Shown here: positions 35,531 to 45,216 of the stretch, in pieces
How positions within the stretch are numbered: the first letter of the stretch is position 1
Layout: the number at the start of each line of letters is the position of its first letter
NCBI RefSeq assembly: GCF_003426735.1
Contig: NZ_QVON01000002.1
Coordinates: forward strand, 682,001 to 746,000
Direction: 5' to 3'
Length of the DNA stretch: 64,000 nucleotides
Origin: Arenibacter sp. P308M17
GTDB taxonomy: Bacteria > Bacteroidota > Bacteroidia > Flavobacteriales > Flavobacteriaceae
Made by a program: the position numbers and the translations under genes
The notes under the pieces: model-generated
What the model was told of the DNA's origin: nothing
Databases searched by the model: none
Seen by the model: the letters and a program-made list of their open reading frames with translations, nothing else

Positions 35531-36306
35531 TGGAAAAACATTTAATCAGTATCATTACCCCTGTACATAACTCGGCCCAATTTATCGAAGCAACAATAGG
35601 TACGGTCTTTCAACAAACCTATACTAATTGGGAAATGATTTTAATAGACGATTGTTCTGTGGATAGCTCCATAGAAATAATTGAAAAAATAGTAGAAAGT
35701 GATTCCCGTTTTAAACTAATCAAGAATTTGGAAAAATCGGGTCCAGCAATAACAAGAAATAAGGGTATTTCAGCAGCCAAAGGCCATTTCATTACCTTTT
35801 TGGATAGTGACGATCTTTGGTTCCCAAATTTCTTGGAAACATCCCTTAACACCTGTTTGGACAACAATTATGAATTCGTTTTTGCTTCCTATGAAAGAAA
35901 GGATGAAGACTTAAATCCATTAATAAGTGATTTTATTGTTCCTAAAAAGGTCTCATACAATGATGTTCTAAAATCCTGTCCCATTTCCTGCCTTACTGCT
36001 TTTATTGATATCAGGCGTATAGGTAAGCATTATATGCCGGAATTAAAAAAAAGACAGGATTGGGGTCTATGGCTGGCCCTTCTTAAAAAAATTGATTATG
36101 CGCATGGCATACCCCAACCAATGGCAATATACAGGATGAGAAAGAATTCCGTCTCTAGAAGTAAGTTAAAACTTATTCCCTATGTTTGGAAGGTGTATAG
36201 GGATGTAGAAAAACTTAGTTTGATAAGGTCTTTTTACTTATTAAATTTATGGTCCTTAAACGGATTTAAAAAGTATTACGTAAAAACTCGGATAACTAAT
36301 AAATAA
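35530..36306 (+). CDS. Glycosyltransferase family 2 protein
   Basis: This 258-residue inverting GT-A transferase shows IITPVHNSAQFIEATIGTVF at the start, DDCSVDSS near residue 38, the metal-binding DSDD near 93, and the acceptor-site KRQDWGLWLALL near 175 (ED/QDW-like). It is translated in coupling with the CapK-like gene. Its size and C-terminal short helix are typical of flavobacterial polysaccharide GT2 enzymes. The sugar transferred is unknown. Confidence 0.92.
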   Translation: MEKHLISIITPVHNSAQFIEATIGTVFQQTYTNWEMILIDDCSVDSSIEIIEKIVESDSRFKLIKNLEKSGPAITRNKGISAAKGHFITFLDSDDLWFPNFLETSLNTCLDNNYEFVFASYERKDEDLNPLISDFIVPKKVSYNDVLKSCPISCLTAFIDIRRIGKHYMPELKKRQDWGLWLALLKKIDYAHGIPQPMAIYRMRKNSVSRSKLKLIPYVWKVYRDVEKLSLIRSFYLLNLWSLNGFKKYYVKTRITNK

Positions 36307-36409
36307 AAGCTTTCATAATAAGCAAATTTGACCCAATAGCGGAAATTATTAAAGATATTTGCAAAGGCTTATTGACTCCGGTACGGGGTTTTAAATATGA
36401 ATATACAAG

Positions 36410-38737
36410 ATGAAAGAATTCCCTAATAATATAGAGCGACTGGAGGAGGATGAATCCAAAACACTAATAGAGAATATCAAGAAATACCTTAGGTATTGGC
36501 CATGGTTCCTCCTAACAACCATTGTATGCATAGGTATTGGGTACATTTATATCCGTTATGCCCAGGTAACCTACAACACGGTAGCAAAAATCAAAATCAT
36601 AGATGATACCAAAGAGACCGATATAGCATCCGATGCCATTGCCCTTTTGAGTAGGAACAATAAAATAAACCTGGAAAATGAAATAGAGGTTTTAAAGTCG
36701 TACCGCATTCTAAAACAAGTGGTGGACGAGCATCATTTGGACATTGCCTATTACGAGGTAGGTAAGGTAAAATCTTCCCAGCTATGGGTGGCGCCCTTTA
36801 TTGTGGAAAAGCAGATTGCCGCCGATAGTCTGCAAAGTCCCATGGCTTATGAAATTACCATGAATGCCCAGGGACTACAAATTACCGATGCCAATCAACA
36901 GGTCTTTACCCCCAATTTGCGGGAGCCAGACTCCACATCAGCGGGCCTCCCCTTTACCATAAAGTTGCGGAAGGGCATAGACCCGAAGTTTTACGAGGGT
37001 ATCAACTTTAGGGTGGTCCTAAACCCTATAAAACAAGTAATATTTCAATTAATAAAGGATATACAGGTACAGGCTACCAGTAAAAGCAGTGAAATTTTAT
37101 CCTTATCCATAAATGGTGGAAATATTGATAAAAATGAGGCTATTATAAATACCTTGATCGAAAAATTTAATCGGGATGGGATCTTGGACAGGCAATTGGT
37201 ATCCAAACGTACCCTCGACTTTATAGACGAACGTTTTATATACCTCACCCAGGAACTGGATTCCATTGAAGGGGGGAAGGAAAGCTTTAAAAGGTCCAAC
37301 AACCTCTCCTATATAGAGGCGGATGCGGGGGCAAGCCTGCAGAAAAAATCCGAAACAGAGGCCGAGGCAAATAAATTGGATAATCAAATCTCTATTTCCA
37401 TCCTATTAAAGCAATCCGTAATCAATCAGACCGATTATGGTTTATTGCCTGCCAATATTGGCCTGGAAAATACGAGTCTAAATACATTGGTAAGCGATTA
37501 TAATCAATTATCCCTGGACCGGGAAAAATTGTTGCAAAACGTTGGTAGGGAACACCCTACCCTGGTTGCCCTTAACGAGCAATTGGAGCGTGCCAAGGTA
37601 AATATTATTAAATCCGTGAATATTTACGAAACACAGTTAAAAAACTCGCTTCAGCAGGTGAAGGAAGAAGAAAGTAGGGCGGGTTCCCAATATGCCCGTT
37701 TGCCGGAAAAGGAAAAAATGCTGCGTTCCATAGAACGGCAGCAGAGTATTAAAGAAAACCTATTTCTCCTATTACTTCAGAAACGTGAAGAAGCCGCTAT
37801 AAGCTATGCAGTTACCGCACCCTCCGTAAAGATCGTAGATTATGGGCTGACCAATAGTATCCCTGTTTCGCCAAAGAAGATGATCGTTTATGCCCTTTCC
37901 CTGATTGCAGGCATGTTTTTGCCATTTGCCGTACTATATATAAGATTTACACTGGATACCAAGATCCATAATCGTAACGATATAGAAAAGCTGACCGCGG
38001 ATATCCCCGTAGTAGCGGAAATTCCTTTCTTTAAGGAGGTAAACAAGAAATTGGAACTGAACGACCGCTCCATTATGGCAGAATCGTTCCGGATGTTGGG
38101 TACCAATATTAATTTCCTTTTGGAAGAAAATGATAAAGGGTTGGGGCATGTAGTCATGGTCACCTCCTCCATTAAGGGAGAAGGAAAGACCCTTATGGCG
38201 CACAACCTGTCCCTGGCCTATGCCGGCCTTAACAAAAAAGTCCTGCTTATAGGGGCCGATCTGCGCAATCCGCAATTGCATAATTTCTACAACATCAGTG
38301 TCAATCATAAAGGCCTGTCGGACTACCTAAAGGATCCCGATATGAATTGGAAAGATTGCCTGGTACCCAGTGGTGCGGACCAACCTACGCTGCACATTTT
38401 CTTTGGAGGGGCCATATCCTCCAATTCGCCGCAACTCTTGTCCAGTTCCGCTTTTGAAAAGTTTATCACCGCCGCCAAAAAGGAATTCGATTATATTGTA
38501 GTGGATACCGCACCCACCATGTTGGTCTCGGATACGCTTTTGATCTCCAAATATGCCGATGCTACCCTATTTGTAACTCGTGCCGGCCTTACGGACAAGC
38601 GACTCTTGGAGTCCTCCAAAAACCTGTATAAAACCAAAAAACTTAAAAACATGGCCTATGTGGTCAACGGAGTGGGCAATGGCAAGGCCAAAGGCTATAA
38701 CTATGGCTATGGTTACGGTTACGGGAGTGGGAAGTAG
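36410..38737 (+). CDS. wzc: Wzc-like polysaccharide co-polymerase / tyrosine autokinase
   Basis: This 775-residue protein regulates chain length and export. A first membrane helix (residues about 30-50) is followed by the Wzz periplasmic domain with coiled-coil (to about 480) and a second helix near 500. A cytosolic BY-kinase domain follows, with Walker A SIKGEGKT near 588, Walker A' LLIGADLRNP near 615 and Walker B IVVDTAPT near 700. The C-terminus ends in a tyrosine/glycine cluster (YNYGYGYGYG), the usual autophosphorylation tail. It closes the cluster. Its Wza partner is not in the window. Confidence 0.92.
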   Translation: MKEFPNNIERLEEDESKTLIENIKKYLRYWPWFLLTTIVCIGIGYIYIRYAQVTYNTVAKIKIIDDTKETDIASDAIALLSRNNKINLENEIEVLKSYRILKQVVDEHHLDIAYYEVGKVKSSQLWVAPFIVEKQIAADSLQSPMAYEITMNAQGLQITDANQQVFTPNLREPDSTSAGLPFTIKLRKGIDPKFYEGINFRVVLNPIKQVIFQLIKDIQVQATSKSSEILSLSINGGNIDKNEAIINTLIEKFNRDGILDRQLVSKRTLDFIDERFIYLTQELDSIEGGKESFKRSNNLSYIEADAGASLQKKSETEAEANKLDNQISISILLKQSVINQTDYGLLPANIGLENTSLNTLVSDYNQLSLDREKLLQNVGREHPTLVALNEQLERAKVNIIKSVNIYETQLKNSLQQVKEEESRAGSQYARLPEKEKMLRSIERQQSIKENLFLLLLQKREEAAISYAVTAPSVKIVDYGLTNSIPVSPKKMIVYALSLIAGMFLPFAVLYIRFTLDTKIHNRNDIEKLTADIPVVAEIPFFKEVNKKLELNDRSIMAESFRMLGTNINFLLEENDKGLGHVVMVTSSIKGEGKTLMAHNLSLAYAGLNKKVLLIGADLRNPQLHNFYNISVNHKGLSDYLKDPDMNWKDCLVPSGADQPTLHIFFGGAISSNSPQLLSSSAFEKFITAAKKEFDYIVVDTAPTMLVSDTLLISKYADATLFVTRAGLTDKRLLESSKNLYKTKKLKNMAYVVNGVGNGKAKGYNYGYGYGYGSGK

Positions 38738-39065
38738 ACGTAAGGCAGTTGGCAGTAATCAGTATTGAGCGATGAGATTAATTGGTCTACAGTGGGCAGT
38801 GACAGTCGGCAGAGGTTGTGGTTCAAGGTTCAAAATACACAATTGTCCGGTCAAGGGGAGTCGAGACCTCAGGTAGCAGTGAACAGTAAACAAACGGTTG
38901 GCAGTAATCAGTATGGAGTATTGAGATTGGATAGTTTTCAGTGGGCAGTAGCAGTAGCCAGTGAAAGTTCAATGTTCAAAGCTATAAAAAGTTGAAATTT
39001 TGAAAGTTGAAGGTTTAGGGTCTAAGTATCTCAATTCTAACATCTCTAGTATCTAGAATCTAGTT
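38738..39065. repeat. Degenerate word repeats, array D
   Basis: Non-coding spacer between wzc and dnaK. An 18-bp unit GTTGGCAGTAATCAGTAT occurs exactly at 38748-38765 and 38897-38914. Around it are CAGTGGGCAGT, AGTGAACAGTAAAC, GTTCAAGGTTCAAA, AAGTTGAAATTTTGAAAGTTG and ATCTAGAATCTAG, the same vocabulary as the array at 15.8 kb. Confidence 0.8.
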
Positions 39066-39085
39066 ATCGGGAGGGGCCCAAAACA

Positions 39086-39122
39086 CAAAACCCCCACCAA
39101 TTGCTTGATGGGGGTTTGTTTA
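39086..39122. terminator. Bidirectional terminator between wzc and dnaK
   Basis: The 13-bp arms AAACCCCCACCAA and TTGATGGGGGTTT (one mismatch) enclose a 4-nt loop. A-rich and T-rich flanks let it work on either strand. It mainly serves dnaK, whose stop is 16 bp away. Confidence 0.85.
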
Positions 39123-39137
39123 TAGTAAGGGAAGTAC

Positions 39138-41048
39138 TTATTTCACTTCCTCGAAATCTACGTCCTCAACATTATCGGCTTCTTTGGCCTCTCCGTTGGA
39201 AGATGCAGTATCAGCACCTCCTGCAGGAGCACCTTGTTGTGCTTCGGCCTGTGCCTTGTACATTTCCTCGGAAGCTACTTTCCAAGCCTCGTTGATCTTA
39301 TCCAAAGCTGGAGTTATCAAGGCCAAATCTTTGGCTTCATGGGCCTTTTTAAGATCTGCCAAGGCATCTTCGATCGGTTTCTTCTTATCCGCGGACAATT
39401 TATCGCCAAACTCGGTCAATTGCTTCTCGGTCTGGAAGATCATTCCATCCGCTTCGTTCAATTTATCGGCAGTTTCCTTGGCTACCTTATCCGCTTCTGC
39501 ATTGGCTTCCGCTTCTGCCTTCATCTTCTTGATCTCTTCCTCCGTTAATCCTGAAGAAGCTTCAATTCTAATATCCTGCGTTTTATTAGTTGCCTTATCG
39601 GTAGCCGATACTTTTATAATACCATTGGCATCGATATCAAAGGTAACTTCGATCTGTGGTGTTCCTCTTTGTGCCGGTGGAATACCATCCAAATGGAAAC
39701 GACCTATGGTCTTGTTATCTTTTGCCATTGGGCGCTCTCCCTGCAATACATGGATCTCTACGGATGGCTGATTGTCAGCCGCAGTGGAGAAGACCTGCGA
39801 TTTCTTGGTAGGGATAGTGGTGTTGGCCTCGATCAATTTGGTCATTACGCTACCCATAGTTTCAATACCTAAAGAAAGCGGTGTAACGTCCAATAAAAGA
39901 ACATCTTTTACATCCCCGGTCAATACTCCACCCTGAATAGCGGCACCTACGGCCACCACCTCATCCGGGTTTACTCCTTTGGAAGGCTTCTTGCCAAAGA
40001 ATTTCTCAACCGCATCCTGTACGGCAGGAATCCTGGTAGAACCACCCACCAAAATAATCTCATCAATATCGCTCTTGCTTAACCCGGCCGCTTTTAAGGC
40101 GGTGGCACAAGGCTCAATGGTACGTTTAACCAAATCATCTATCAATTGCTCAAACTTGGCTTTGGTCAAGGAACGCACCAAATGCTTGGGTCCAGAGGCC
40201 GTTGCGGTAACGTATGGCAGGTTTATCTCGGTCTGTGCAGAAGATGACAACTCAATTTTTGCCTTTTCCGCAGCTTCTCTCAACCGTTGCAATGCCATGG
40301 CATCCTTACGTAGGTCTATCCCTTCTTCCTTGTTGAACTCATCGGCCAACCAATCAATTATTTTTTGATCCACATCATCACCACCCAAGTGGGTATCCCC
40401 ATCTGTGGCCAATACTTCAAAAACACCGTCGCCCAGTTCCAGGATGGAAACATCGTGTGTTCCTCCACCAAAATCGAAAACCACTATTTTCTGGTCCGTA
40501 TCCTTTTTGTCCATTCCATAGGCCAAAGAGGCGGCAGTGGGCTCGTTTATAATTCTTTCCACGGTAAGTCCGGCAATTTCACCGGCCTCCTTGGTGGCCT
40601 GTCTTTGAGCATCGTTAAAGTAGGCGGGCACGGTAATTACCGCTCTTGTAACTGTCTGTCCCAAATAATCTTCGGCCGTTTTCTTCATTTTCTGAAGGAT
40701 CATTGCCGAAAGTTCCTGAGGGGAATACAAACGCCCATCTATATCTACCCTTGGGGTATCATTATCTCCTTTTACCACTTTATAGGGTACCCTTTCGGCT
40801 TCCTTGCTGGATTCGGAGAATTTATTTCCCATAAAACGTTTTATGGAATAAATGGTTTTGTTCGGATTCGTAACGGCCTGTCTTTTGGCAGGATCCCCAA
40901 CCTTTATCTCGCCACCCTCTACAAAAGCAATGACAGATGGAGTAGTTCTCTTACCTTCTGCGTTTGGGATTACAACAGCCTCGTTACCCTCCATAACCGA
41001 AACGCAAGAGTTCGTTGTTCCTAAATCTATTCCAATAATTTTACTCAT
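39138..41048 (-). CDS. dnaK: Molecular chaperone DnaK (Hsp70)
   Basis: This 636-residue cytosolic ATP-dependent chaperone starts [21 protein letters not shown]. Hsp70 signatures [22 protein letters not shown] near residue 195 and [11 protein letters not shown] near 335 are present. The substrate-binding domain and a Gln/Ala/Gly-rich C-terminal lid ending in DVDFEEVK complete the normal architecture. The ATG at 41048 is the true start; an upstream in-frame ATG adds 33 unrelated residues. grpE and dnaJ are not adjacent. The 5' region has no full CIRCE element. A terminator follows directly. Confidence 0.98.
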   Translation of the reverse strand: MSKIIGIDLGTTNSCVSVMEGNEAVVIPNAEGKRTTPSVIAFVEGGEIKVGDPAKRQAVTNPNKTIYSIKRFMGNKFSESSKEAERVPYKVVKGDNDTPRVDIDGRLYSPQELSAMILQKMKKTAEDYLGQTVTRAVITVPAYFNDAQRQATKEAGEIAGLTVERIINEPTAASLAYGMDKKDTDQKIVVFDFGGGTHDVSILELGDGVFEVLATDGDTHLGGDDVDQKIIDWLADEFNKEEGIDLRKDAMALQRLREAAEKAKIELSSSAQTEINLPYVTATASGPKHLVRSLTKAKFEQLIDDLVKRTIEPCATALKAAGLSKSDIDEIILVGGSTRIPAVQDAVEKFFGKKPSKGVNPDEVVAVGAAIQGGVLTGDVKDVLLLDVTPLSLGIETMGSVMTKLIEANTTIPTKKSQVFSTAADNQPSVEIHVLQGERPMAKDNKTIGRFHLDGIPPAQRGTPQIEVTFDIDANGIIKVSATDKATNKTQDIRIEASSGLTEEEIKKMKAEAEANAEADKVAKETADKLNEADGMIFQTEKQLTEFGDKLSADKKKPIEDALADLKKAHEAKDLALITPALDKINEAWKVASEEMYKAQAEAQQGAPAGGADTASSNGEAKEADNVEDVDFEEVK

Positions 41049-41216
41049 GTTTATATATTTACTGTGTTGAAAATTCTTTTTAGCACTCGAGTCTATTAAG
41101 TCAATGATTGTGCCATGACAAAAAATATGACAAGCTGTCAGAACCAAAACCGTAATAAACCTAAAAATACGGCTTATAGTGCTTTTTGGGCATTCCCCCT
41201 TGCCTGAAATATGTCA

Positions 41217-41656
41217 AAAAGTTGAAAGTTATAAAGTTCAAGGTTCAATTTATCTAATGGACCCATTATCAAATTGATTAATTATCAAATTGACCCATTG
41301 ATACATTGGTACCCCTGTCCTTCCTTAAGTCCTCCCCCTAACCCCCTCCCAAGGAGGGGGAACAATTCCTAGTTAAAACACTAATTGGCACCTATTATAT
41401 TCACTCTCAACTGTTGGCGAGAGCGTCAAGCCTGTATATGTCCGACCAAGGTAGGCTTATGTCCACACTATTCCATTTTCAAATTGATTAATTAGTACAC
41501 TTACCCGTTGGCGCGAACGTCACGCTCGTGCCCTCATCCTCCCCGTAAACCCTGTGTCTGCCGACTAAGGCAGGCTAATGTCAACACTTTTTCATTATCA
41601 AATTAAATTATTTGGTACATTGATACATTATTAAATTATCAAATCAACCCATCAAT
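41217..41656. repeat. Mosaic of degenerate word repeats and G+C-rich hairpins, array E
   Basis: The 608-bp gap between dnaK and the cupin gene holds AGTTGAAAGTTATAAAGTTC at its left end and CCCATTATCAAATTGA/GATACATTGGTAC units at 41265-41312. A hairpin CCCCCTCC-caa-GGAGGGGG lies at 41342-41360. Two diverged copies of a unit lie at 41413-41469 and 41507-41588 (GTTGGCG..CG..C, then GTCNGCCGACTAAGGCAGGCT-like text). More ATTATCAAATT words run up to the cupin start codon. No coding frame is credible. Confidence 0.7.
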
Positions 41657-42064
41657 ATGGAACATAAGAACAATCATAAAGACCCATTAATATTGGCAGA
41701 AGGACAAGGAAGAACCTACAATTGTGGGACAATGACGGCAATTTTTAAGGCAGACGAAAACGAAACCAACGAAAAATACAGTATTTCGGAATGGTGGTTG
41801 GAACCGAACTCCGATGGACCCGGTGCACATAACCATGAAGACAATGATGAGGTTTTTTATGTTATTGAAGGAACAACTTCCATACTTATTGGAGATAAAT
41901 GGATAAACGCGGAAAAAGGCACATTTATCAGGATTCCCGCCAAAACCATTCACGATTTTAAAAATGAAACCAACAAAAAAACAGGAATATTGAACTTTTT
42001 TGTTCCAGGTGGTTTTGAACGGAATATGCCTTCCATTGTCCAATGGTTTAACAACAATAAATAA
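41657..42064 (+). CDS. Cupin domain-containing protein
   Basis: This is a 135-residue single-domain cupin. The metal site is intact: HNHEDNDEVFYVIEG near residue 58 gives two His and one Glu, and PAKTIHDF near 97 gives the last His. Fe or Zn is likely. Cupins of this size are small dioxygenases, isomerases or sugar-binding proteins; nothing in the surroundings picks one. It has no partner gene and is convergent with the methyltransferase gene. Its start codon abuts the repeat array, so the promoter must lie within repeat-like sequence. Confidence 0.9.
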   Translation: MEHKNNHKDPLILAEGQGRTYNCGTMTAIFKADENETNEKYSISEWWLEPNSDGPGAHNHEDNDEVFYVIEGTTSILIGDKWINAEKGTFIRIPAKTIHDFKNETNKKTGILNFFVPGGFERNMPSIVQWFNNNK

Positions 42065-42149
42065 TGTAATGGTAAATTATTGTAGTTGGAAAAGATTATT
42101 GCGGTATGGATAAAGCTGTTCACCTACCATGGACAAACAAATTGCTATC

Positions 42150-42821
42150 CTAAAAAAAATTATAAAGTGTAGTTACCAGGATCCCTTTACCATTAGGTGC
42201 AATCTGGGACAATAATTGTTTTTCTTCCTTGATCTTCAGATTAAATGGCGGGGCCAATAGATATAGACCACTTTGTTTTTTTAACCTAATTCCCTGCCCG
42301 GAAATAATATCCTTATTGGGTACAAAATCCCCTTCAGGTACATGTTCCGTTAAAACAACATATTTAAAATGGTATAATTTACTTACTACGCCCTGTACTT
42401 CAGCGTTGGACAAATGTTGTAACACCTGTCTTAAAATAGCACAATCTCCCATTGGCAAATCATCCAGGGAGATATCCAAACAATGGAATTCCAAATTCCC
42501 TTTCTTAAATTTTTCCCTATTATGGGCTATTAGGTCCGTTGCTATGTCTATGGCCATGTACTTTCTGGTATGCGCCACCAATTGCTTTCCTACATTAAAA
42601 TCCCCACAACCCAAATCACATACGCTAATGGGATCCTTAAACGAGCTCAGGAACGAAGTGAGTACAGCAATATATGGATTTACAATATCGGGGTGGTGCG
42701 ACCCTTCACCGGAATAAAAATCCGATGTGCCTCCGCCCCAAAGTTTCATGGCATAAACCTGTTCCATAGCTGCTTTTGTGGGCCAAGGCTTCTTTGTTGG
42801 TCTTATACTATTTCTATCCAT
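42150..42821 (-). CDS. Class I SAM-dependent methyltransferase
   Basis: This 223-residue cytosolic protein has the SAM-binding glycine loop VCDLGCGDFNVGKQL near residue 68, an acidic end of strand 2 (MAIDIATDLI) and motif IV-like VLQHLSNAEVQ near 135. The substrate is unknown; small-molecule methylation is more likely than nucleic acid, since no recognition domain is present. It lies first in a run of three minus-strand genes with a 64-bp gap to the membrane protein gene upstream. Confidence 0.85.
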   Translation of the reverse strand: MDRNSIRPTKKPWPTKAAMEQVYAMKLWGGGTSDFYSGEGSHHPDIVNPYIAVLTSFLSSFKDPISVCDLGCGDFNVGKQLVAHTRKYMAIDIATDLIAHNREKFKKGNLEFHCLDISLDDLPMGDCAILRQVLQHLSNAEVQGVVSKLYHFKYVVLTEHVPEGDFVPNKDIISGQGIRLKKQSGLYLLAPPFNLKIKEEKQLLSQIAPNGKGILVTTLYNFF

Positions 42822-42885
42822 TCCCCCTTAACCCTTTATTATTTCAAACTTTCACTTTACAGTCCGTTGGAAAATTTATATTGCC

Positions 42886-43428
42886 CTAGGAATACTGCTT
42901 TTTTCTATTATTTAGAATAATAAGCGTTACAATATAGATAATTACAATGGCCAAAGGGATGGCCACAAACCTTAAGTGCGGAAAAACGTACCACAATACT
43001 ACAATGCTTACCGTTCTTACTATAGTGTGTGCCATACCTATCCAATGTTCAATGATCCATGAAAAAGGCAACCACATGGTTCCTGTCAAAATACCTACGG
43101 ACAATGGCAAGGAAGTATAATCCATCAAAAAAAATGGAATGGCGATGGCATAGCCCATAACAGCTTGGGCAACGGAGAAAAAGAATAAACTATCGAAAGT
43201 ATTCTTGGTCTTGCTCTTTTCCAAAAAATGCTCTCCCGTAAATTTTGAAATGAACAATGCCAGATATACGATACTTCCTGTAGCTATAAAAAGCACCCAA
43301 ACTGTGACCTGATCCGAGAAGAGAATACCCGATAAAGCTACCAACAACCAGGCTATTAAGCCTGATATAGGAGTCGCCAAAAAAGGACCTTTTGAAAATT
43401 CCCGTCGTTGTTGCTCCAATGACTTCAT
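42886..43428 (-). CDS. Small polytopic membrane protein, unknown function
   Basis: This 180-residue protein has five to six hydrophobic helices after an N-terminal charged stretch (MKSLEQQRREFSKG). It resembles the DUF7010 group as I remember it, which has no known role. Positively charged loops put the N-terminus inside. It is 20 bp downstream of the DUF4386-like gene on the same strand and is probably co-transcribed with it. Confidence 0.75.
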   Translation of the reverse strand: MKSLEQQRREFSKGPFLATPISGLIAWLLVALSGILFSDQVTVWVLFIATGSIVYLALFISKFTGEHFLEKSKTKNTFDSLFFFSVAQAVMGYAIAIPFFLMDYTSLPLSVGILTGTMWLPFSWIIEHWIGMAHTIVRTVSIVVLWYVFPHLRFVAIPLAIVIIYIVTLIILNNRKKQYS

Positions 43429-43448
43429 ACCGCAAAATTAAAAATATT

Positions 43449-44144
43449 TTACCCGGAAATATGCATTCCCGTATTATTCGCCACTTTTCCGAACCCTTTG
43501 GTCAACAACCAAATAGTAAATGAGAGTTCCCCTATTGCCCCGGTCAATACTACCCCCACTTCAAAATAGGATTGATAAGCATAGTAATTTTCATAGGTGA
43601 GCTTTGCCATACCATCCAAAAGATAACCCATAGCAGCCAATAGCAATAGCAGGCCAATAATTTTTGGAATATAGGCCGACTTCAGGCCAAGAAATCCAAG
43701 TACAATCAAATGCAGACCAAAAATCAATAATCCCGTGGTCCATACCAAATCAAAATCCGATACAAGCTGCATTATTTCCCGTTCCAGGCCCTTGGTGTTT
43801 TCAGCATTATCGGTAAGTTGGTATGACTTCCATAATTTGGACAAAGCTATACAAAAGAAAAAGGCATGTAACAGTCGGAAAAAAGAGGCTAAATAAGATA
43901 ATTTCCTACTTACGGATTTTGTCAAATAAAAAAGCGACCAGACCAATACAACATCAAAAAACAACATCACCAAAAATCCGATCAGGCCATAGCCAAATTG
44001 AGAGTGACTATTTATAATATTGGCAACGGTAACCGCAGGACTATGGATATCCACCAAACTTTCAAGTATGGAAAAATTGGCATAAAAACCTGAAATGAAA
44101 ATCATTAAATAAGCGATTCCAGAAATTTTTGCGATTCGTTTCAT
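43449..44144 (-). CDS. DUF4386 family membrane protein
   Basis: This 231-residue protein with six hydrophobic helices is recognisable as DUF4386 from its start MKRIAKISGIAYLMIFISGFYANF and the RLLHAFFFCIALSKLW segment. The function of the family is unknown. It is the first gene of a minus-strand pair or trio. The 251-bp spacer to the lipoprotein gene at 44396 shows no other gene. Confidence 0.88.
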   Translation of the reverse strand: MKRIAKISGIAYLMIFISGFYANFSILESLVDIHSPAVTVANIINSHSQFGYGLIGFLVMLFFDVVLVWSLFYLTKSVSRKLSYLASFFRLLHAFFFCIALSKLWKSYQLTDNAENTKGLEREIMQLVSDFDLVWTTGLLIFGLHLIVLGFLGLKSAYIPKIIGLLLLLAAMGYLLDGMAKLTYENYYAYQSYFEVGVVLTGAIGELSFTIWLLTKGFGKVANNTGMHISG

Positions 44145-44395
44145 GTGCTCCAGTTTTAAGTTCTGTGCAAAACTATTTCTTTTAAATTAAATATATGGAC
44201 TCTATAAATAGCCCTAATTACAGCCTAAGAGGATTCCGTGGCCCATTAAGAGTCCGGTGCCAAAAGGTTTTGCAGCTATAAATTCCGGTCGAAATGATGT
44301 TAAATAAAAATCGATAAATTATCTTTATACCTAAGGGGTTAGGAAACGAATGTTTCGTTATAATGTACAAACTTAGCCCAAACAAATTATACATC

Positions 44396-45151
44396 ATGAA
44401 TAAAAATGGAATTGTTACCATACTACTTTTGGCCACAATGGCAAGCAGTTGTAAGACCGATAAAGAAAAAGCCAAAACCGGGGTACAAAGTGTTGAACCT
44501 ATCGAAACAAAATCCGATACCCTAACCAAACACCTGAAAATCTTTGATCCGAAATTACCGACCATTGGACTTTTAATGTATAATGGGGTTTTGCAAAGTG
44601 AAGTTATAGCATCTTCGGATGTTTTTGCAAAACCCGATAAGGACGGAATACCCCTTTTCAATGTCATTACCATTGCCGAATCCGAAAATCCGATTATTAC
44701 GGAAGAAGGAATGAAATTTGTACCGGATTATACCTTTCAAAATTGCCCCGAACTGGAGGCGCTATTCGTTCCAAGTGCCTATGACATGTATGCCCAGGTC
44801 CACAATCCTGAAATTGTGAACTTCATAAGGAAAAAAAATAAGGAGGTAAAATATATGGTGAGTAATTGCGCCGGGGCGCAATTGATAGGAAAATCGGGTA
44901 TTGCGGATGGCCACAAAATTGTTACCTGGATAGGTGGTGGCGAGCAACTTCAAAAAGATTATCCCAACCTTAAGGTACAGGACGACAATTTGGTCTCTTT
45001 TGTGGCCGATGGAAAGTTCTATTCATCCAATGGAAATCTTGCCAGTTATATATCCGCTTTACTTTTATTGGAAGAAATGACCAGTACGGATCATAGGAAA
45101 TTCGTGGAATCCTATTTATATCTGGACCGACTTCAAAATTGGAAAAAATAA
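44396..45151 (+). CDS. DJ-1/PfpI family protein with lipoprotein signal
   Basis: This 251-residue protein begins with a lipoprotein signal (MNKNGIVTILLLATMASSC), followed by a charged linker and a DJ-1/PfpI domain. The nucleophile elbow is SNCAGAQLIGKSG with Cys158. A Trp and a Gly-rich segment (IVTWIGGGEQL) follow, as in the AraC-associated glutamine-amidotransferase-like branch. The family includes glyoxalases, deglycases and peptidases, usually cytosolic; the lipobox places this one in a membrane facing the periplasm. ATG 44396 is chosen over one 33 bp upstream because it gives the clean signal peptide. Confidence 0.85.
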   Translation: MNKNGIVTILLLATMASSCKTDKEKAKTGVQSVEPIETKSDTLTKHLKIFDPKLPTIGLLMYNGVLQSEVIASSDVFAKPDKDGIPLFNVITIAESENPIITEEGMKFVPDYTFQNCPELEALFVPSAYDMYAQVHNPEIVNFIRKKNKEVKYMVSNCAGAQLIGKSGIADGHKIVTWIGGGEQLQKDYPNLKVQDDNLVSFVADGKFYSSNGNLASYISALLLLEEMTSTDHRKFVESYLYLDRLQNWKK

Positions 45152-45216
45152 ATACTTTATATTAGCAGTATAACACACTAATGAATAACTATATTAAATT
45201 AACCAATCACCAATCC

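Noticed and set aside
41079..41087. TTAGCACTC half-site upstream of dnaK suggesting a CIRCE/HrcA operator
   Set aside because: The second half GAGTGCTAA at 9-bp distance is missing; only an overlapping ACTCGAGT palindrome is there.
41100..41115. Minus-strand TGGCAC-N5-TTGA resembling a sigma-54 promoter of dnaK
   Set aside because: The essential C of the -12 GC is A, and no sigma-54 activator context is visible.
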